The notes under the pieces were generated by a model. It worked only from the letters and a program-made list of their open reading frames with translations, did no database searches and had not been told where the DNA came from. From positions 1-58,222 of the forward strand of contig JAFQEO010000005.1 of assembly GCA_017399005.1 (NCBI GenBank): a stretch of 58,222 nt of DNA. The letters are read 5' to 3'. Both the position numbers and the translations under genes were made by a program. This document shows positions 44,124-52,669 of this stretch, piece after piece. This stretch comes from Peptococcaceae bacterium. Its GTDB lineage: Bacteria; Bacillota; Peptococcia; Peptococcales; Peptococcaceae. Each line of letters starts with the position of its first letter. The stretch's first letter is position 1.

Positions 44124-44954
44124 ATGACGGATATCGAATTATATTCTGAAAAAATATTCGAAGATATCAAACATTTTACTGAGGAGGGCATCGAGTTCTG
44201 GTATGCAAGAGAGCTGCAGGCTGTACTGGAATATGCTAAATGGGGGAACTTTTTAAAGGTAATCGATAAAGCAAAAGAGGCATGCAAAAATGCTCAACAA
44301 CGCACCTTAGACCATTTTGCTGGCGTCGGCAAAATGGTCACCCTCGGTTCTGGGGCAGAGCGAGAAATCGAGGATATTATGCTTTCGCGTTACGCCTGTT
44401 ATCTGATTGTAATGAACGGCGACCCGCGCAAGGAAGTTATTGCATTGGGGCAGACTTATTTTGCAGTTAAAACCCGTCAGCAGGAACTGATTGAAAATTA
44501 CAATGAATTATCGGAAGACCAGAAGCGCCTTGCCATTCGCAACGAAATGCGGGAGCATAACAAACGGCTGAGCGAAGCGGCGAAAGATGCCGGTGTGAAA
44601 ACAACTATGGATTATGCAATCTTTCAGAATTACGGTTATCAGGGCTTATACGGCGGCTTAAAAGCAAAAGATATCCATGAACGAAAAGGGTTAAAGAAAA
44701 GTCAGCATATTCTTGACCACATGGATTATGAGGAACTAGCAGCCAATCTGTTTCGTGCCACGCAGACCGAAGCCAAGCTGCGTCGTGACAATATCGAAAG
44801 CAAAGATAACGCCAACCAGACCCATTATGAAGTTGGTAAGAAAGTACGCCAGACCATTGCTGATTTAGGCGGCACCATGCCGGAGGATTTACCCACACCA
44901 GAAAAAAGCATCCGACAGATTGAAAAAGAACAGAAACAGTTAAACAGAACATGA
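44124..44954 (+). CDS. dinD: DNA-damage-inducible protein D (DinD-like)
   Basis: The product has 276 residues from ATG 44124 behind AAGGAG; the frame opens at 44106. It has the N-terminal Bro-N/KilA-like segment (DIKHFTEEGIEFWYARELQAVLEYAKWGNFLKVIDKAKEACKNA) and the DinD core (GAEREIEDIMLSRYACYLIVMNGDPRKEVIALGQTYFAVKTRQQELIE), then NYGYQGLYGGLKAKDIHERKGLKKSQHILDHMDYEELAANLFRATQTEAKL and a lysine-rich tail. In E. coli DinD inhibits RecA. Here it is the only plus-strand gene of the area, is flanked by direct repeats, and probably came by transfer. I see no good LexA box in its 5' region. Confidence 0.9.
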   Translation: MTDIELYSEKIFEDIKHFTEEGIEFWYARELQAVLEYAKWGNFLKVIDKAKEACKNAQQRTLDHFAGVGKMVTLGSGAEREIEDIMLSRYACYLIVMNGDPRKEVIALGQTYFAVKTRQQELIENYNELSEDQKRLAIRNEMREHNKRLSEAAKDAGVKTTMDYAIFQNYGYQGLYGGLKAKDIHERKGLKKSQHILDHMDYEELAANLFRATQTEAKLRRDNIESKDNANQTHYEVGKKVRQTIADLGGTMPEDLPTPEKSIRQIEKEQKQLNRT

Positions 44955-45060
44955 ATTCACAAAAAATCCCGGAGAATCTGCATTATACAGATCTTCCGGG
45001 ATTTCGCTTCTTTATTCTTCAAAATTAAGATAATTCACAGCATTGCCGTGTTCACGTAGA
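44955..45060 (-). repeat. Direct repeat (3' end of the prolyl-tRNA editing gene plus terminator), right copy
   Basis: This is the parent copy of the repeat at 43655-43760: terminator hairpin AATCCCGGAAGATCTG/CAGATTCTCCGGGATT followed by TTTTTT on the minus strand, and the last about 16 codons of the gene at 45012. The hairpin probably also ends dinD transcription from the other side. Confidence 0.65.
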
Positions 45061-45500
45061 ATTTCCACTAACACATCAGCATTCAGATATACCGTTGCGT
45101 TGTTTTCGTTAGGGTGTACGGAAATGGTTCTGCCCTGAAAATAAGCATCGATATACACCTGTACGGAATTGGATTCATCGTTCAAGATGCCGAATGGGGT
45201 AACTGCGCCTTTTATCAGTTTAAGATGGTGCATCAGGTCTTCTTCTGAGGCAAAGCTGAGCCTCCGGGAACCGATTTTTTCGTGCAGTGTTTTGAGGTTC
45301 ACCGGCAGGGCATCCCGCATGGTGAAAATATAATAGTTCCGCTTTTTATCATCGCGCAGAAACAGATTTTTTGCTCCGGCTTCCGGTTCCGGCAGGTTTA
45401 AAGCCTCTGCCTCCTCCACGGTATATACCGGTGCATGTTCTATTGCCGAATAGGCAATTTGCTTAGCATCTAAAAATGCGTAAAGTTCCTGTTTATTCAT
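45012..45500 (-). CDS. Prolyl-tRNA editing protein (ProX/PrdX, YbaK domain)
   Basis: The 162-residue protein has AYSAIEHAPVYTVEEAEALNLPEPEAGAKNLFLRDDKKRNYYIFTMRDALPVNLKTLHEKIGSRRLSFASEEDLMHHLKLIKGAVTPFGILNDESNSVQVYIDAYFQGRTISVHPNENNATVYLNADVLVEILREHG. The GA(K)NLFLRD, AVTPFGI and HPNENNATV segments are typical of freestanding ProXp-ala deacylases, which hydrolyse Ala-tRNA(Pro). Its start overlaps the flavin reductase stop by 8 bases, so they form an operon. Confidence 0.92.
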   Translation of the reverse strand: MNKQELYAFLDAKQIAYSAIEHAPVYTVEEAEALNLPEPEAGAKNLFLRDDKKRNYYIFTMRDALPVNLKTLHEKIGSRRLSFASEEDLMHHLKLIKGAVTPFGILNDESNSVQVYIDAYFQGRTISVHPNENNATVYLNADVLVEILREHGNAVNYLNFEE

Positions 45501-46065
45501 ATTTCTTTTTCAGTGCTTCGCCTACTTTGTAAGCCATGCCGGCGATTTCGCCAAGGCCACGATATGCATGATGCACAGGATCATAGGTAATCGGCTGCAG
45601 TTTGGTAAGGTCAATGTGTCCGTTTTCGCCTAAGATACTTTCATCGGCGCTGACATTGATAATTTCACCTAACGCTAATTCACTTTCCGGATCATAGCTT
45701 ACCAGCTTGCATTCCAGACTCATTGGGAATTCCTCAAAAAGCGGCGCATTTACAAATTCACTTTTGGTGACATGAAGCCCTGCTTTTGCAACTTTATCCG
45801 GTACAGCATTGCCGGAAACCATACCCACATAATCAGCCTCTACCATGTGCTCCACGTTGGCCATGCTGATGGTGAAGGCCTCTGTCTGCAGAATGTTTTT
45901 CATGGATTTATGGCCGGCACTGATATACACAGCCGCCTGATTCATATCAGAAATAGACCCCCAGGCTGCGGTCATCGCATTTGGAACGCCGTTTTCATCA
46001 TAACTGCCGATTACCAGCACCGGCATCGGGTAAAGCATCGGTTTTGCACCAAAATTTTTACGCAT
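45493..46065 (-). CDS. Flavin reductase family protein
   Basis: The 190-residue protein shows KPMLYPMPVLVIGSYDENGVPNAMTAAWGSISDMNQAAVYISAGHKSMKNILQTEAFTISMANVEHMVEADYVGMVSGNAVPDKVAKAGL, the FMN-binding split-barrel flavin reductase fold of the family near flavoredoxin. It would use NAD(P)H to reduce FMN, or act as an electron carrier. AGGAGGAATCGTT precedes the ATG, 11 bases after the ATC-hydrolase-like gene. It is coupled to the tRNA-editing gene. Confidence 0.9.
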   Translation of the reverse strand: MRKNFGAKPMLYPMPVLVIGSYDENGVPNAMTAAWGSISDMNQAAVYISAGHKSMKNILQTEAFTISMANVEHMVEADYVGMVSGNAVPDKVAKAGLHVTKSEFVNAPLFEEFPMSLECKLVSYDPESELALGEIINVSADESILGENGHIDLTKLQPITYDPVHHAYRGLGEIAGMAYKVGEALKKKYE

Positions 46066-46076
46066 AACGATTCCTC

Positions 46077-46574
46077 CTATTTTTTACGCATAAAGCGAAT
46101 TTTGCAGATGCCGTCACCGTTTGCAATGGTAGCCGGTAATTGCAGTTCTGCTCCAAAGCTTTCTGCAATACCGCGGTCACCGCACATGGCCTGGTCGCAC
46201 AGGATGCGGATTTCCTCATCGGTACAGCCCTGTTTCTGCCATGCTTTCACCAGCGGGCAGTAATGAAAATCGATAAACAGTTCATCATCGGTACAACTGC
46301 GGATTTTCATTTCAAATACCATCTGTGCCGGTTTGCTGAACAGTGTTTTCTTTAATCCTTTCAGCGAATCGGAACCACCGGCTTTTTCCCGCAGATTGGC
46401 TCCCTGATACAGCCCGCAGCGACGAATTGCTGCCGGTGCATATTCGCTGGAATCCAGCCCTTTTTTCTTTGCCTCATCGCAAAGCAGATACATCCACAAG
46501 GCGCGATGCTCCAGCTGTTCACGAATTGCCACAATCAACGGATTTTTAATTTTCGGTTCATTGATAACTGCCAT
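46077..46574 (-). CDS. L-2-amino-thiazoline-4-carboxylic acid hydrolase family protein
   Basis: The product has 165 residues from ATG 46574 behind GAGGGGG; the frame opens at 46610. The conserved core is KSCTDDELFIDFHYCPLVKAWQKQGCTDEEIRILCDQAMCGDRGIAESFGAELQLPATIANGDGICKIRFMRKK (written with R for K at the first base of the window protein), with the FxYCPLVxxW and GDRGIAE...FGxEL....I..GD..C motifs of ATC hydrolase-like proteins. The family opens thiazoline rings; in most genomes the real substrate is unknown. Conserved cysteines (HYCPL, ILCDQAMCGD, GICKI) may be catalytic or metal-binding. Confidence 0.85.
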   Translation of the reverse strand: MAVINEPKIKNPLIVAIREQLEHRALWMYLLCDEAKKKGLDSSEYAPAAIRRCGLYQGANLREKAGGSDSLKGLKKTLFSKPAQMVFEMKIRSCTDDELFIDFHYCPLVKAWQKQGCTDEEIRILCDQAMCGDRGIAESFGAELQLPATIANGDGICKIRFMRKK

Positions 46575-46642
46575 ACTTATTCCCCCTCGGTCTAATTCTG
46601 TTAAGACCATTATAGCACCGCAGAGAATTATCTACCACATAA

Positions 46643-46673
46643 AAAATCCCCCGCCAAAGCGAGGGATTAAAAA
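46643..46673 (-). terminator. Terminator of the acyl-CoA dehydratase/activase operon
   Basis: On the minus strand AATCCCTCGC and GGCGGGGGATT pair (one mismatch) and are followed by TTTTT. Confidence 0.7.
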
Positions 46674-46694
46674 ACTATATTATTTGCCCTGTAC

Positions 46695-46812
46695 TCAAGA
46701 CACAGCAATTTTTTTGTGTAACCAGGCGGCTTTCAAATTTTTGAGCGACGCGTACATAAGGTACGCAAGGCGAAAAAATTTGAAAACAACGACGTTACAC
46801 GGAAAAAGAGCA
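46695..46812. repeat. Nested inverted repeat in the 3' region of the dehydratase operon
   Basis: Three nested arms are visible: GTGTAAC (46716-46722) with GTTACAC (46794-46800), TTTCAAATTTTT (46731-46742) with AAAAAATTTGAAA (near 46773-46785), and an apical GCGTAC/GTACGC hairpin. The whole folds into one hairpin of about 85 bases. Shape and position suggest a dispersed MITE- or REP-like element, though no second copy lies in this window. Confidence 0.55.
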
Positions 46813-46816
46813 AGTC

Positions 46817-48085
46817 TTAGTTATTCTGCAGTTTGCGTGCTGTAGCCAGCATCAGTTTCAACCGGTTTTCCTGATTTACTTTGGTTGCACCGGCATCATA
46901 GTCGATTGCTACAATGTTGGCATCCGGATGAATGGTTTTGATTCTGCGCATCATACCGCGGCCGCACACATGGTTTGGCAGACAGCCAAATGGCTGAGTA
47001 CATACGATATTGTTTACGCCTTCATCAATCAGCGCCATCATTTCACCGGTTAACAGCCAGCCTTCGCCCATTTTTACGCCGTGGTCGATAACTTTGCCGC
47101 CCAGTTCCTTGGTGCGTTTAAAGCTGGATGGCGCATGGAAACAGCCTGGTTTCTCAATGGCTTTAATCATATCGTTCTGAATACCGGTGAATACTTTCAT
47201 CAGCACTTTGGTAACGATTGGTTTTGTCAGTTTGCCGCCATAACGAACATAGTCCTCAATGCCGGTATCGATGGTATACAACAGGAAATCCAGCAGCCCA
47301 GGTACAACCGGCTCGGCATTTTCTTTCAGCAGAAATGCTTCCAGATTGTTGTTGCCCAGCGGCGCAAATTTTACATAGATTTCGCCTACAATGCCAACAC
47401 GCACTTTATTTTTTTCATGCACAGGCACTTTTGTAAATGCGGTAACGATTTCGTCCATTTTTTTGCGGATGGCCTTTGGTCCCATGCTTTCCCCCTTGGC
47501 AAAATCGTCGTTCAGCATACTAACAAAATGGTCAACCAGACGCTGGGAAGCACCAGGCTCTTTTTCATACGGCAGAGTCTGATTATGCAGCGCCATTAAT
47601 AAATCGCCGTAAATAACCGCATTGGCCATTTCATAAACCATTTCTTTTGTGATTTTGAAGCCCGGATTTTCTTCAAGCCCGCTGAAGTTTACCGAAACTG
47701 CCGGCACAAAGCCCAGCCCGGCTCTGTCAAGCGCTTTTCGCAGCAGGCTGATATAGTTGGATGCACGGCAACCGCCGCCTGTCTGGGTTAACACAACAGC
47801 CACTTTATGAATATCGTATTTGCCGCTCTGCAGCGCATCCATCAGCTGCCCGATAGTAAGCTGCGCCGGATAACAGATATCGTTGTGGCAGTATTTTAAG
47901 CCCATCTGGATAATATTGCTGTTCTGGGTTTCCAGTACTTCTACTTTGTAGCCTTCCCGCTGTAAAATAGCTTTCAGCATGGAAAAGTGAATCGGCAGCA
48001 TCTGAGGAATCAAAAGGGTGTATTCTTCTTTCATTTCTTTGGTAAAGATTAAACGACCGTTTTTATCATATTCCAGTTTTGCCAT
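46817..48085 (-). CDS. 2-hydroxyacyl-CoA dehydratase-like protein, second part of a split activase system
   Basis: The 422-residue protein has LLIPQMLPIHFSMLKAILQREGYKVEVLETQNSNIIQMGLKYCHNDICYPAQLTIGQLMDAL, TQTGGGCRASNYISLLRKALDRAGL and IVCTQPFGCLPNHVCGRGMMRRIKTIHPDANIVAIDYDAGATKVNQENRLKLM. These are Cys motifs of the HgdB/FldBC-like dehydratase family (CYPAQ, GGCRASNY, FGCLPNHVCGRG). It follows the activase by 7 bases. In many Firmicutes the two parts form one protein of about 1,400 residues. Function in this fused or split family is not settled; it probably reduces or activates a dehydratase by electron transfer. Confidence 0.88.
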   Translation of the reverse strand: MAKLEYDKNGRLIFTKEMKEEYTLLIPQMLPIHFSMLKAILQREGYKVEVLETQNSNIIQMGLKYCHNDICYPAQLTIGQLMDALQSGKYDIHKVAVVLTQTGGGCRASNYISLLRKALDRAGLGFVPAVSVNFSGLEENPGFKITKEMVYEMANAVIYGDLLMALHNQTLPYEKEPGASQRLVDHFVSMLNDDFAKGESMGPKAIRKKMDEIVTAFTKVPVHEKNKVRVGIVGEIYVKFAPLGNNNLEAFLLKENAEPVVPGLLDFLLYTIDTGIEDYVRYGGKLTKPIVTKVLMKVFTGIQNDMIKAIEKPGCFHAPSSFKRTKELGGKVIDHGVKMGEGWLLTGEMMALIDEGVNNIVCTQPFGCLPNHVCGRGMMRRIKTIHPDANIVAIDYDAGATKVNQENRLKLMLATARKLQNN

Positions 48086-48092
48086 GTACTGC

Positions 48093-51032
48093 TCACCCCT
48101 TTGCTCTGTTTTTCTGGTTAATGGCAGCGAATAAACTGCGCAGACGGATTTTTACCGCCCCCAGATTGTTGATTTCATCAATTTTAATCTGTGTATATAA
48201 GTTATCGTGTTTTTCTAAAATATCACGCACTTCGTCAGTGGTTACTGCATCCAGACCGCAGCCGAAGCTTACCAGCTGAACAAGATACATATCCGGCTGC
48301 TGACTTACATAATGCGCTGCACTATACAGACGGGCATGGTAGGTCCACTGATTCAGTACATTGGTATGGAATTTGTTTTTTGCAAGCGGCAGACAGTCTT
48401 CGGAAATAACAACCGCACCATAGCTGGTAATCAGCTGGTCAATACCGTGGTTGATTTCCGGATCCACATGATATGGACGACCGGCCAGAACGATAATCGG
48501 CAGATTATGTTCTCTTGCAAAAGCAATGGCTTCCTTGCCGTAACGTTTTAAATCTTTTAAATATTCCTCCTGCTGCTGATAGCCGTATGCCGCAGCCTCT
48601 TTCACTTCTTTCAGAGGAATTTTGTCCTGTTTTAATGCCTGCTGCAGTTTTTTCACAAAATGTTTTTCATTGTGCGGCCCCAGATAGTCCTTGGAGAAGC
48701 GCACATTCTGCAGAATAGACATGTTGGCATCCAGAACTTCCGGATAGTAGGCAACAACCGGGCAGTTGTAGTGGTTGTCACTGATTTTTTCATCAAAGTT
48801 GTAAGGCATACATGGATAGAAAATGCGGTTGACACCCTGTTTCTGAATCAGATGGGTCACACTGCCGTGCATCATTTTTGCCGGATAACATACGGTATCC
48901 GATGGAATCGTTGCCTGCCCTTCCAGAAACAGGTCACGGCTGCCAAATGGCGCACGCACCACTTCATAGCCCAGTTTTGTTAAAATCGGATGCCAGAAGT
49001 GATAGTTTTCGTACATGTTCAGGCCCATCGGCAGACCGATACGGCCCCGTTTGCCTTTTTCCGCCTTCCGTTTGAGAATATAATCCCGTTTGTAACGGTA
49101 GGCATTGTACTGAATATTGATAAAGTTTTTATCCTGGCTCTTAATCGGACGCTCGCAGCGGTTGCCGGCGATTAATTCACGACCATTGTTGAAGCGGTTT
49201 ACGGTCAGTTTGCAGTGGTTCCCGCACAACTGGCAGATGCGCTCTGTGGTTTCGTGACTGAAATTATCCAGCCCTGCCGCATCCAGAATGGTAGAATCTT
49301 TCAGATTCAGACTGCGGGCATACAGCGCTGCGCCATAAGCACCCATCAGCCCTGCAATATTCGGCCGGATAACCTCTACGCCAACTTCCTGTTCAAAGGC
49401 ACGCAGAATAGCATCATTCAGAAAGGTACCGCCCTGTACAATAATATGACGCCCCAGACTTTCAGCCGAGGTGGCGCGAATTACTTTATATAACGCATTT
49501 TTTACAACACTGATAGAAAGGCCCGCGGAGATGTCTTCCACCTCTGCCCCTTCCTTCTGCGCCTGTTTTACCGAGGAATTCATAAATACGGTGCAGCGGG
49601 AGCCTAAATCCACCGGATGTTTGGAATACAGCCCCAGAGCGGCAAAATCTTTTACCGAGTAGCCCAGTGCTGTAGCAAAGGTGGAGATAAAGGAACCACA
49701 ACCGGAGGAACATGCCTCGTTCAGGAAAATGGTATCGATTACCTTATTGCGAATTTTAAAACATTTCATATCCTGCCCGCCGATATCGATAATAAAATCA
49801 ACATTCGGCATCATTTTCTGGGCAGCGGTTAAATGGGCAACGGTTTCTACCAGCCCGTCATCCAGTGAGAATGCGTTTTTCACCAGTTCTTCCCCGTAGC
49901 CGGTGGAGGCACTGCCAACAATACGCAGACCCGGATTAATGCGATAGATTTCCTGCAGAGCTTCTCTTACCAGCTCTACCGGTTTGCCGTTGCTCAGCAT
50001 ATATTTCTGGAACAGGATTTCGTCCTGCTCCCCGATAACAACTAATTTTACTGTGGTAGACCCGGCATCAATCCCAATGGTGGCTGTGCCTGTATAGCCT
50101 TCCAGTTTTCCTTCCGGAATCACCGCTTTTGCATGACGTTCTCTGAAGGCATTGTATTCTTCCTCGCTGGAAAACAGAGGCGGCAGACCGCCTTCGTACT
50201 GTTTGATTTCGCCAACATTCTGCATATCGCTTTCCAGCGCAGCAAAATCTACCGGCTGTTCACTACCGGCATACAGCGCTGCCCCGTAAGCTACATAATA
50301 CTGTGCATTCTCAGGGAATACACCAGTGTTGCTGTCCAGTTTCAGCACATCAATAAAACTTTTCTGCAGCCCTTTCAGGAAGGTTAGCGGACCGCCCAGG
50401 AACATCATTTTGCCTTTCAGTTCACGGCCCTGTGCCAGACCGCCGATTGTCTGGTTTACTACGGCATGGAAAATACTCGCCGCCACATCTTCTTTGCGTG
50501 CGCCCTGGTTTAAAAGCGGCTGCACGTCGGTTTTGGCAAATACACCGCAGCGAGAGGCAATCGGATAAATGCGCTCTGCCTGCAGTGCCAGTTTGTCCAT
50601 TTCTTCTACCGGAACATCCAGCAGAACAGCCATCTGGTCAATAAAAGCCCCGGTGCCGCCTGCGCAGGTACCATTCATGCGAACTTCAACCCCGTTTGTT
50701 AAAAACAGAATTTTCGCATCTTCGCCGCCCAGCTCGATTACCACGTCAATAGTTTCCGGATATTCCTCCACTGCAATCTGAGTTGCAACCACTTCCTGTA
50801 CAAACGGAATTGCAAATCGTTCTGCCACACCCAGAGATGCAGAACCGGTCAGAGCCAGATGAGCTTTCTCTCCGCGCAGAATATCACGGCTGATCATGGA
50901 AACCAGCTCGTTGACTTTTTCTTTAATCATGGCACGATGGCGATGATACGATTTGTATACGATATTATGTTTTTCATCCAGAACCACACATTTGATAGTG
51001 GTTGAACCTACATCAATCCCGATTTTATACAT
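48093..51032 (-). CDS. Acyl-CoA dehydratase activase (BadF/HgdC type, two ASKHA domains)
   Basis: The product has 979 residues from ATG 51032. It holds two ASKHA ATPase domains: MYKIGIDVGSTTIKCVVLDEKHN at residue 1 and TATIGIDAGSTTVKLVVIGEQDE near 313. Each has the cluster-binding and phosphate motifs (NGTCAGGTGAFIDQMA; NEACSSGCGSFISTFA). A DUF2229 domain follows (GRIGLPMGLNMYENYHFWHPILTKLGYEVVRAPFGSRDLFLEGQATIPSDTVCYPAKMMHGSV, from about 680) and LAGRPYHVDPEINHGIDQLITSYGAVVISED near 880. It would hydrolyse ATP to push an electron onto the partner encoded next. It has a good promoter at 51086-51114. Confidence 0.9.
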   Translation of the reverse strand: MYKIGIDVGSTTIKCVVLDEKHNIVYKSYHRHRAMIKEKVNELVSMISRDILRGEKAHLALTGSASLGVAERFAIPFVQEVVATQIAVEEYPETIDVVIELGGEDAKILFLTNGVEVRMNGTCAGGTGAFIDQMAVLLDVPVEEMDKLALQAERIYPIASRCGVFAKTDVQPLLNQGARKEDVAASIFHAVVNQTIGGLAQGRELKGKMMFLGGPLTFLKGLQKSFIDVLKLDSNTGVFPENAQYYVAYGAALYAGSEQPVDFAALESDMQNVGEIKQYEGGLPPLFSSEEEYNAFRERHAKAVIPEGKLEGYTGTATIGIDAGSTTVKLVVIGEQDEILFQKYMLSNGKPVELVREALQEIYRINPGLRIVGSASTGYGEELVKNAFSLDDGLVETVAHLTAAQKMMPNVDFIIDIGGQDMKCFKIRNKVIDTIFLNEACSSGCGSFISTFATALGYSVKDFAALGLYSKHPVDLGSRCTVFMNSSVKQAQKEGAEVEDISAGLSISVVKNALYKVIRATSAESLGRHIIVQGGTFLNDAILRAFEQEVGVEVIRPNIAGLMGAYGAALYARSLNLKDSTILDAAGLDNFSHETTERICQLCGNHCKLTVNRFNNGRELIAGNRCERPIKSQDKNFINIQYNAYRYKRDYILKRKAEKGKRGRIGLPMGLNMYENYHFWHPILTKLGYEVVRAPFGSRDLFLEGQATIPSDTVCYPAKMMHGSVTHLIQKQGVNRIFYPCMPYNFDEKISDNHYNCPVVAYYPEVLDANMSILQNVRFSKDYLGPHNEKHFVKKLQQALKQDKIPLKEVKEAAAYGYQQQEEYLKDLKRYGKEAIAFAREHNLPIIVLAGRPYHVDPEINHGIDQLITSYGAVVISEDCLPLAKNKFHTNVLNQWTYHARLYSAAHYVSQQPDMYLVQLVSFGCGLDAVTTDEVRDILEKHDNLYTQIKIDEINNLGAVKIRLRSLFAAINQKNRAKG

Positions 51033-51085
51033 ACTTGCACCCCAAATCATAAATGTGAAAACAGTCTCAAGACCATATCCCTGTA

Positions 51086-51114
51086 ATTATACTGAATTTT
51101 ATGACAAAACTCAA
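51086..51114 (-). promoter_or_regulatory. Predicted promoter of the activase operon
   Basis: On the minus strand TTGAGT (51114-51109) and exact TATAAT (51091-51086) are separated by 17 bases. Confidence 0.55.
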
Positions 51115-51122
51115 CCAACAAT

Positions 51123-51710
51123 TTACGCATTTTGTGGGCTAACTGGCAGTACCGATACAGCATCCAGCCGGTCAACACGACCGGTGACAGGGTCCATCAG
51201 AAATCCTTCGATAGTGATGTCTTTTGGAATCAGCGGATGGTCACGCACCAGTTCCACGCTCTTGCGAACCGCCTCCTGCACACAGGAAAAACCAGTCAGC
51301 CAGTCTTTTACATTCATGCCGCAGTAATCCAGAAACTCGATGCTTCGGTCGTCAATACCGCGCTGTTTCATATGCTTTAATATCAGTTCACCGTCCATAT
51401 GCTGCACACCGCAGTCATAATGACCAATCACCATAATTTCATTAACGCCCAGTTCATAAATTGCAACCAGAAGACTGCGCATAACACTGTCAAAAGGCAG
51501 AAGAATCACGCCGCCGGCATTTTTAATCAGCTTTACGTCACCGTTTTTAATGCCCAGTGCGGCCGGCAGCAGTTCGGTGAGGCGTGTATCCATACATGCA
51601 ACAATAGCGACGTTTCGATCGGGATATTTGCTGGTGTGATATTTCTCATACTGTTTTTCGGCTACAAAGGTTTCGTTGTATTTCAGCATTTCTTCCATCA
51701 TAGCGCTCAT
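51123..51710 (-). CDS. Beta-class carbonic anhydrase
   Basis: The 195-residue protein shows the zinc-ligand motifs of beta carbonic anhydrases: VAIVACMDTRLTELLPAALGIKNGDVKLIKNAGGVI (Cys and Asp-Arg pair) and EIMVIGHYDCGVQHMDGE (His and Cys). It interconverts CO2 and bicarbonate. It is the third gene of an operon with two CobW-type GTPases, 14 bases after the second. The link to CobW proteins with metal-binding repeats suggests that they load its zinc. Confidence 0.93.
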   Translation of the reverse strand: MSAMMEEMLKYNETFVAEKQYEKYHTSKYPDRNVAIVACMDTRLTELLPAALGIKNGDVKLIKNAGGVILLPFDSVMRSLLVAIYELGVNEIMVIGHYDCGVQHMDGELILKHMKQRGIDDRSIEFLDYCGMNVKDWLTGFSCVQEAVRKSVELVRDHPLIPKDITIEGFLMDPVTGRVDRLDAVSVLPVSPQNA

Positions 51711-51724
51711 AAGATTCCGCCTCC

Positions 51725-52657
51725 TTATCGTACATCAATCACCTGTTTTTCCGGTGCGCTGGCTGGTTCCAGTTTTTCAATATATAATACCGGGCCTTCG
51801 CCTTCGTACTCAAACCATTCTTTTATATCAAATTTTGCACGCACATTCATCCACTGCTGTTCCTGCAGTTTGTGGCCGTTTTCCAGATAGCTGGGATAGC
51901 CGAGAAAAGCTATATCCTCTTCACAGCATACCATAGCAATGCGCCCCGGGATAAACCAGTGTTCCGGATATTCTTCGCTGTGCATTACCATACCGGTAAA
52001 TTCAATGGTCTTGCCCTGATATTTTTCCGGACGCTCCATGGAATCCAGATACCAGACCGCATAGCTGTCATCGGTAAGCGAAATGGTATCGCTTTCTAAA
52101 TCATATGGCAGGTCCTCATCACCCAAATCATCGATTTCACCGTAGGCATTTTCAAAAATAATATCGCCGAACTGATTCACTGCCCGGATACTGCGCCGGT
52201 AACTAGGCAGTTCTGTGATATCATCGCAGCGATTAAACACCACTACATCGGAATTTCGAGCCATTTCAGCAATACGTGACTTCATATTGGCATAATACAC
52301 CGGAAATGTGGTAGCATCGATTAAAGTAATCTGCTCCTCCAGATGCCAGGATGGCGGAAGCACAATATCCTTTGGATTCCACATGCCGTTGTATTCGATA
52401 ATAATGCGCTCCGGTTTATGCTTTTCAGACAAAGCAGTCAGTTTTTCCACATTGAAATCCGCTTCGTCTTCCAGAAACTCCAGCACGGCATTCCCATTTT
52501 TCAGTGCCTCGTCCTCGTATTCCGAAATGCCTTCCTCGCAGACAATAATCAATGTCAGTTCATCAATTTTGAAAAAATCCTCTTCGATTGTAAAGTTGAT
52601 AAATTCGGTTTTACCGCTTTCTAATAGTCCGTTGATAAAATATACCGGAATTGTCAT
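51725..52657 (-). CDS. CobW-like GTPase with C-terminal DUF1980/TIGR03943-like domain
   Basis: The 310-residue protein has a P-loop (IPVYFINGLLESGKTEFINFTI, residues about 3-24) and the base-recognition-like NRCD. It lacks the CxCC metal motif of CobW proteins; at that position it has IVCEEGISEYEDEAL. The last about 110 residues (GKTIEFTGMVMHSEEYPEHWFIPGRIAMVCCEEDIAFLGYPSYLENGHKLQEQQWMNVRAKFDI...PVLYIEKLEPASAPEKQVIDV) resemble the YcgQ/TIGR03943 C-terminal domain, which in other bacteria belongs to a separate partner of a YcgR-like permease. The fusion is unusual. It is 12 bases downstream of the His-rich CobW gene. Confidence 0.8.
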   Translation of the reverse strand: MTIPVYFINGLLESGKTEFINFTIEEDFFKIDELTLIIVCEEGISEYEDEALKNGNAVLEFLEDEADFNVEKLTALSEKHKPERIIIEYNGMWNPKDIVLPPSWHLEEQITLIDATTFPVYYANMKSRIAEMARNSDVVVFNRCDDITELPSYRRSIRAVNQFGDIIFENAYGEIDDLGDEDLPYDLESDTISLTDDSYAVWYLDSMERPEKYQGKTIEFTGMVMHSEEYPEHWFIPGRIAMVCCEEDIAFLGYPSYLENGHKLQEQQWMNVRAKFDIKEWFEYEGEGPVLYIEKLEPASAPEKQVIDVR

Positions 52658-52669
52658 TCTAACGCCTCC

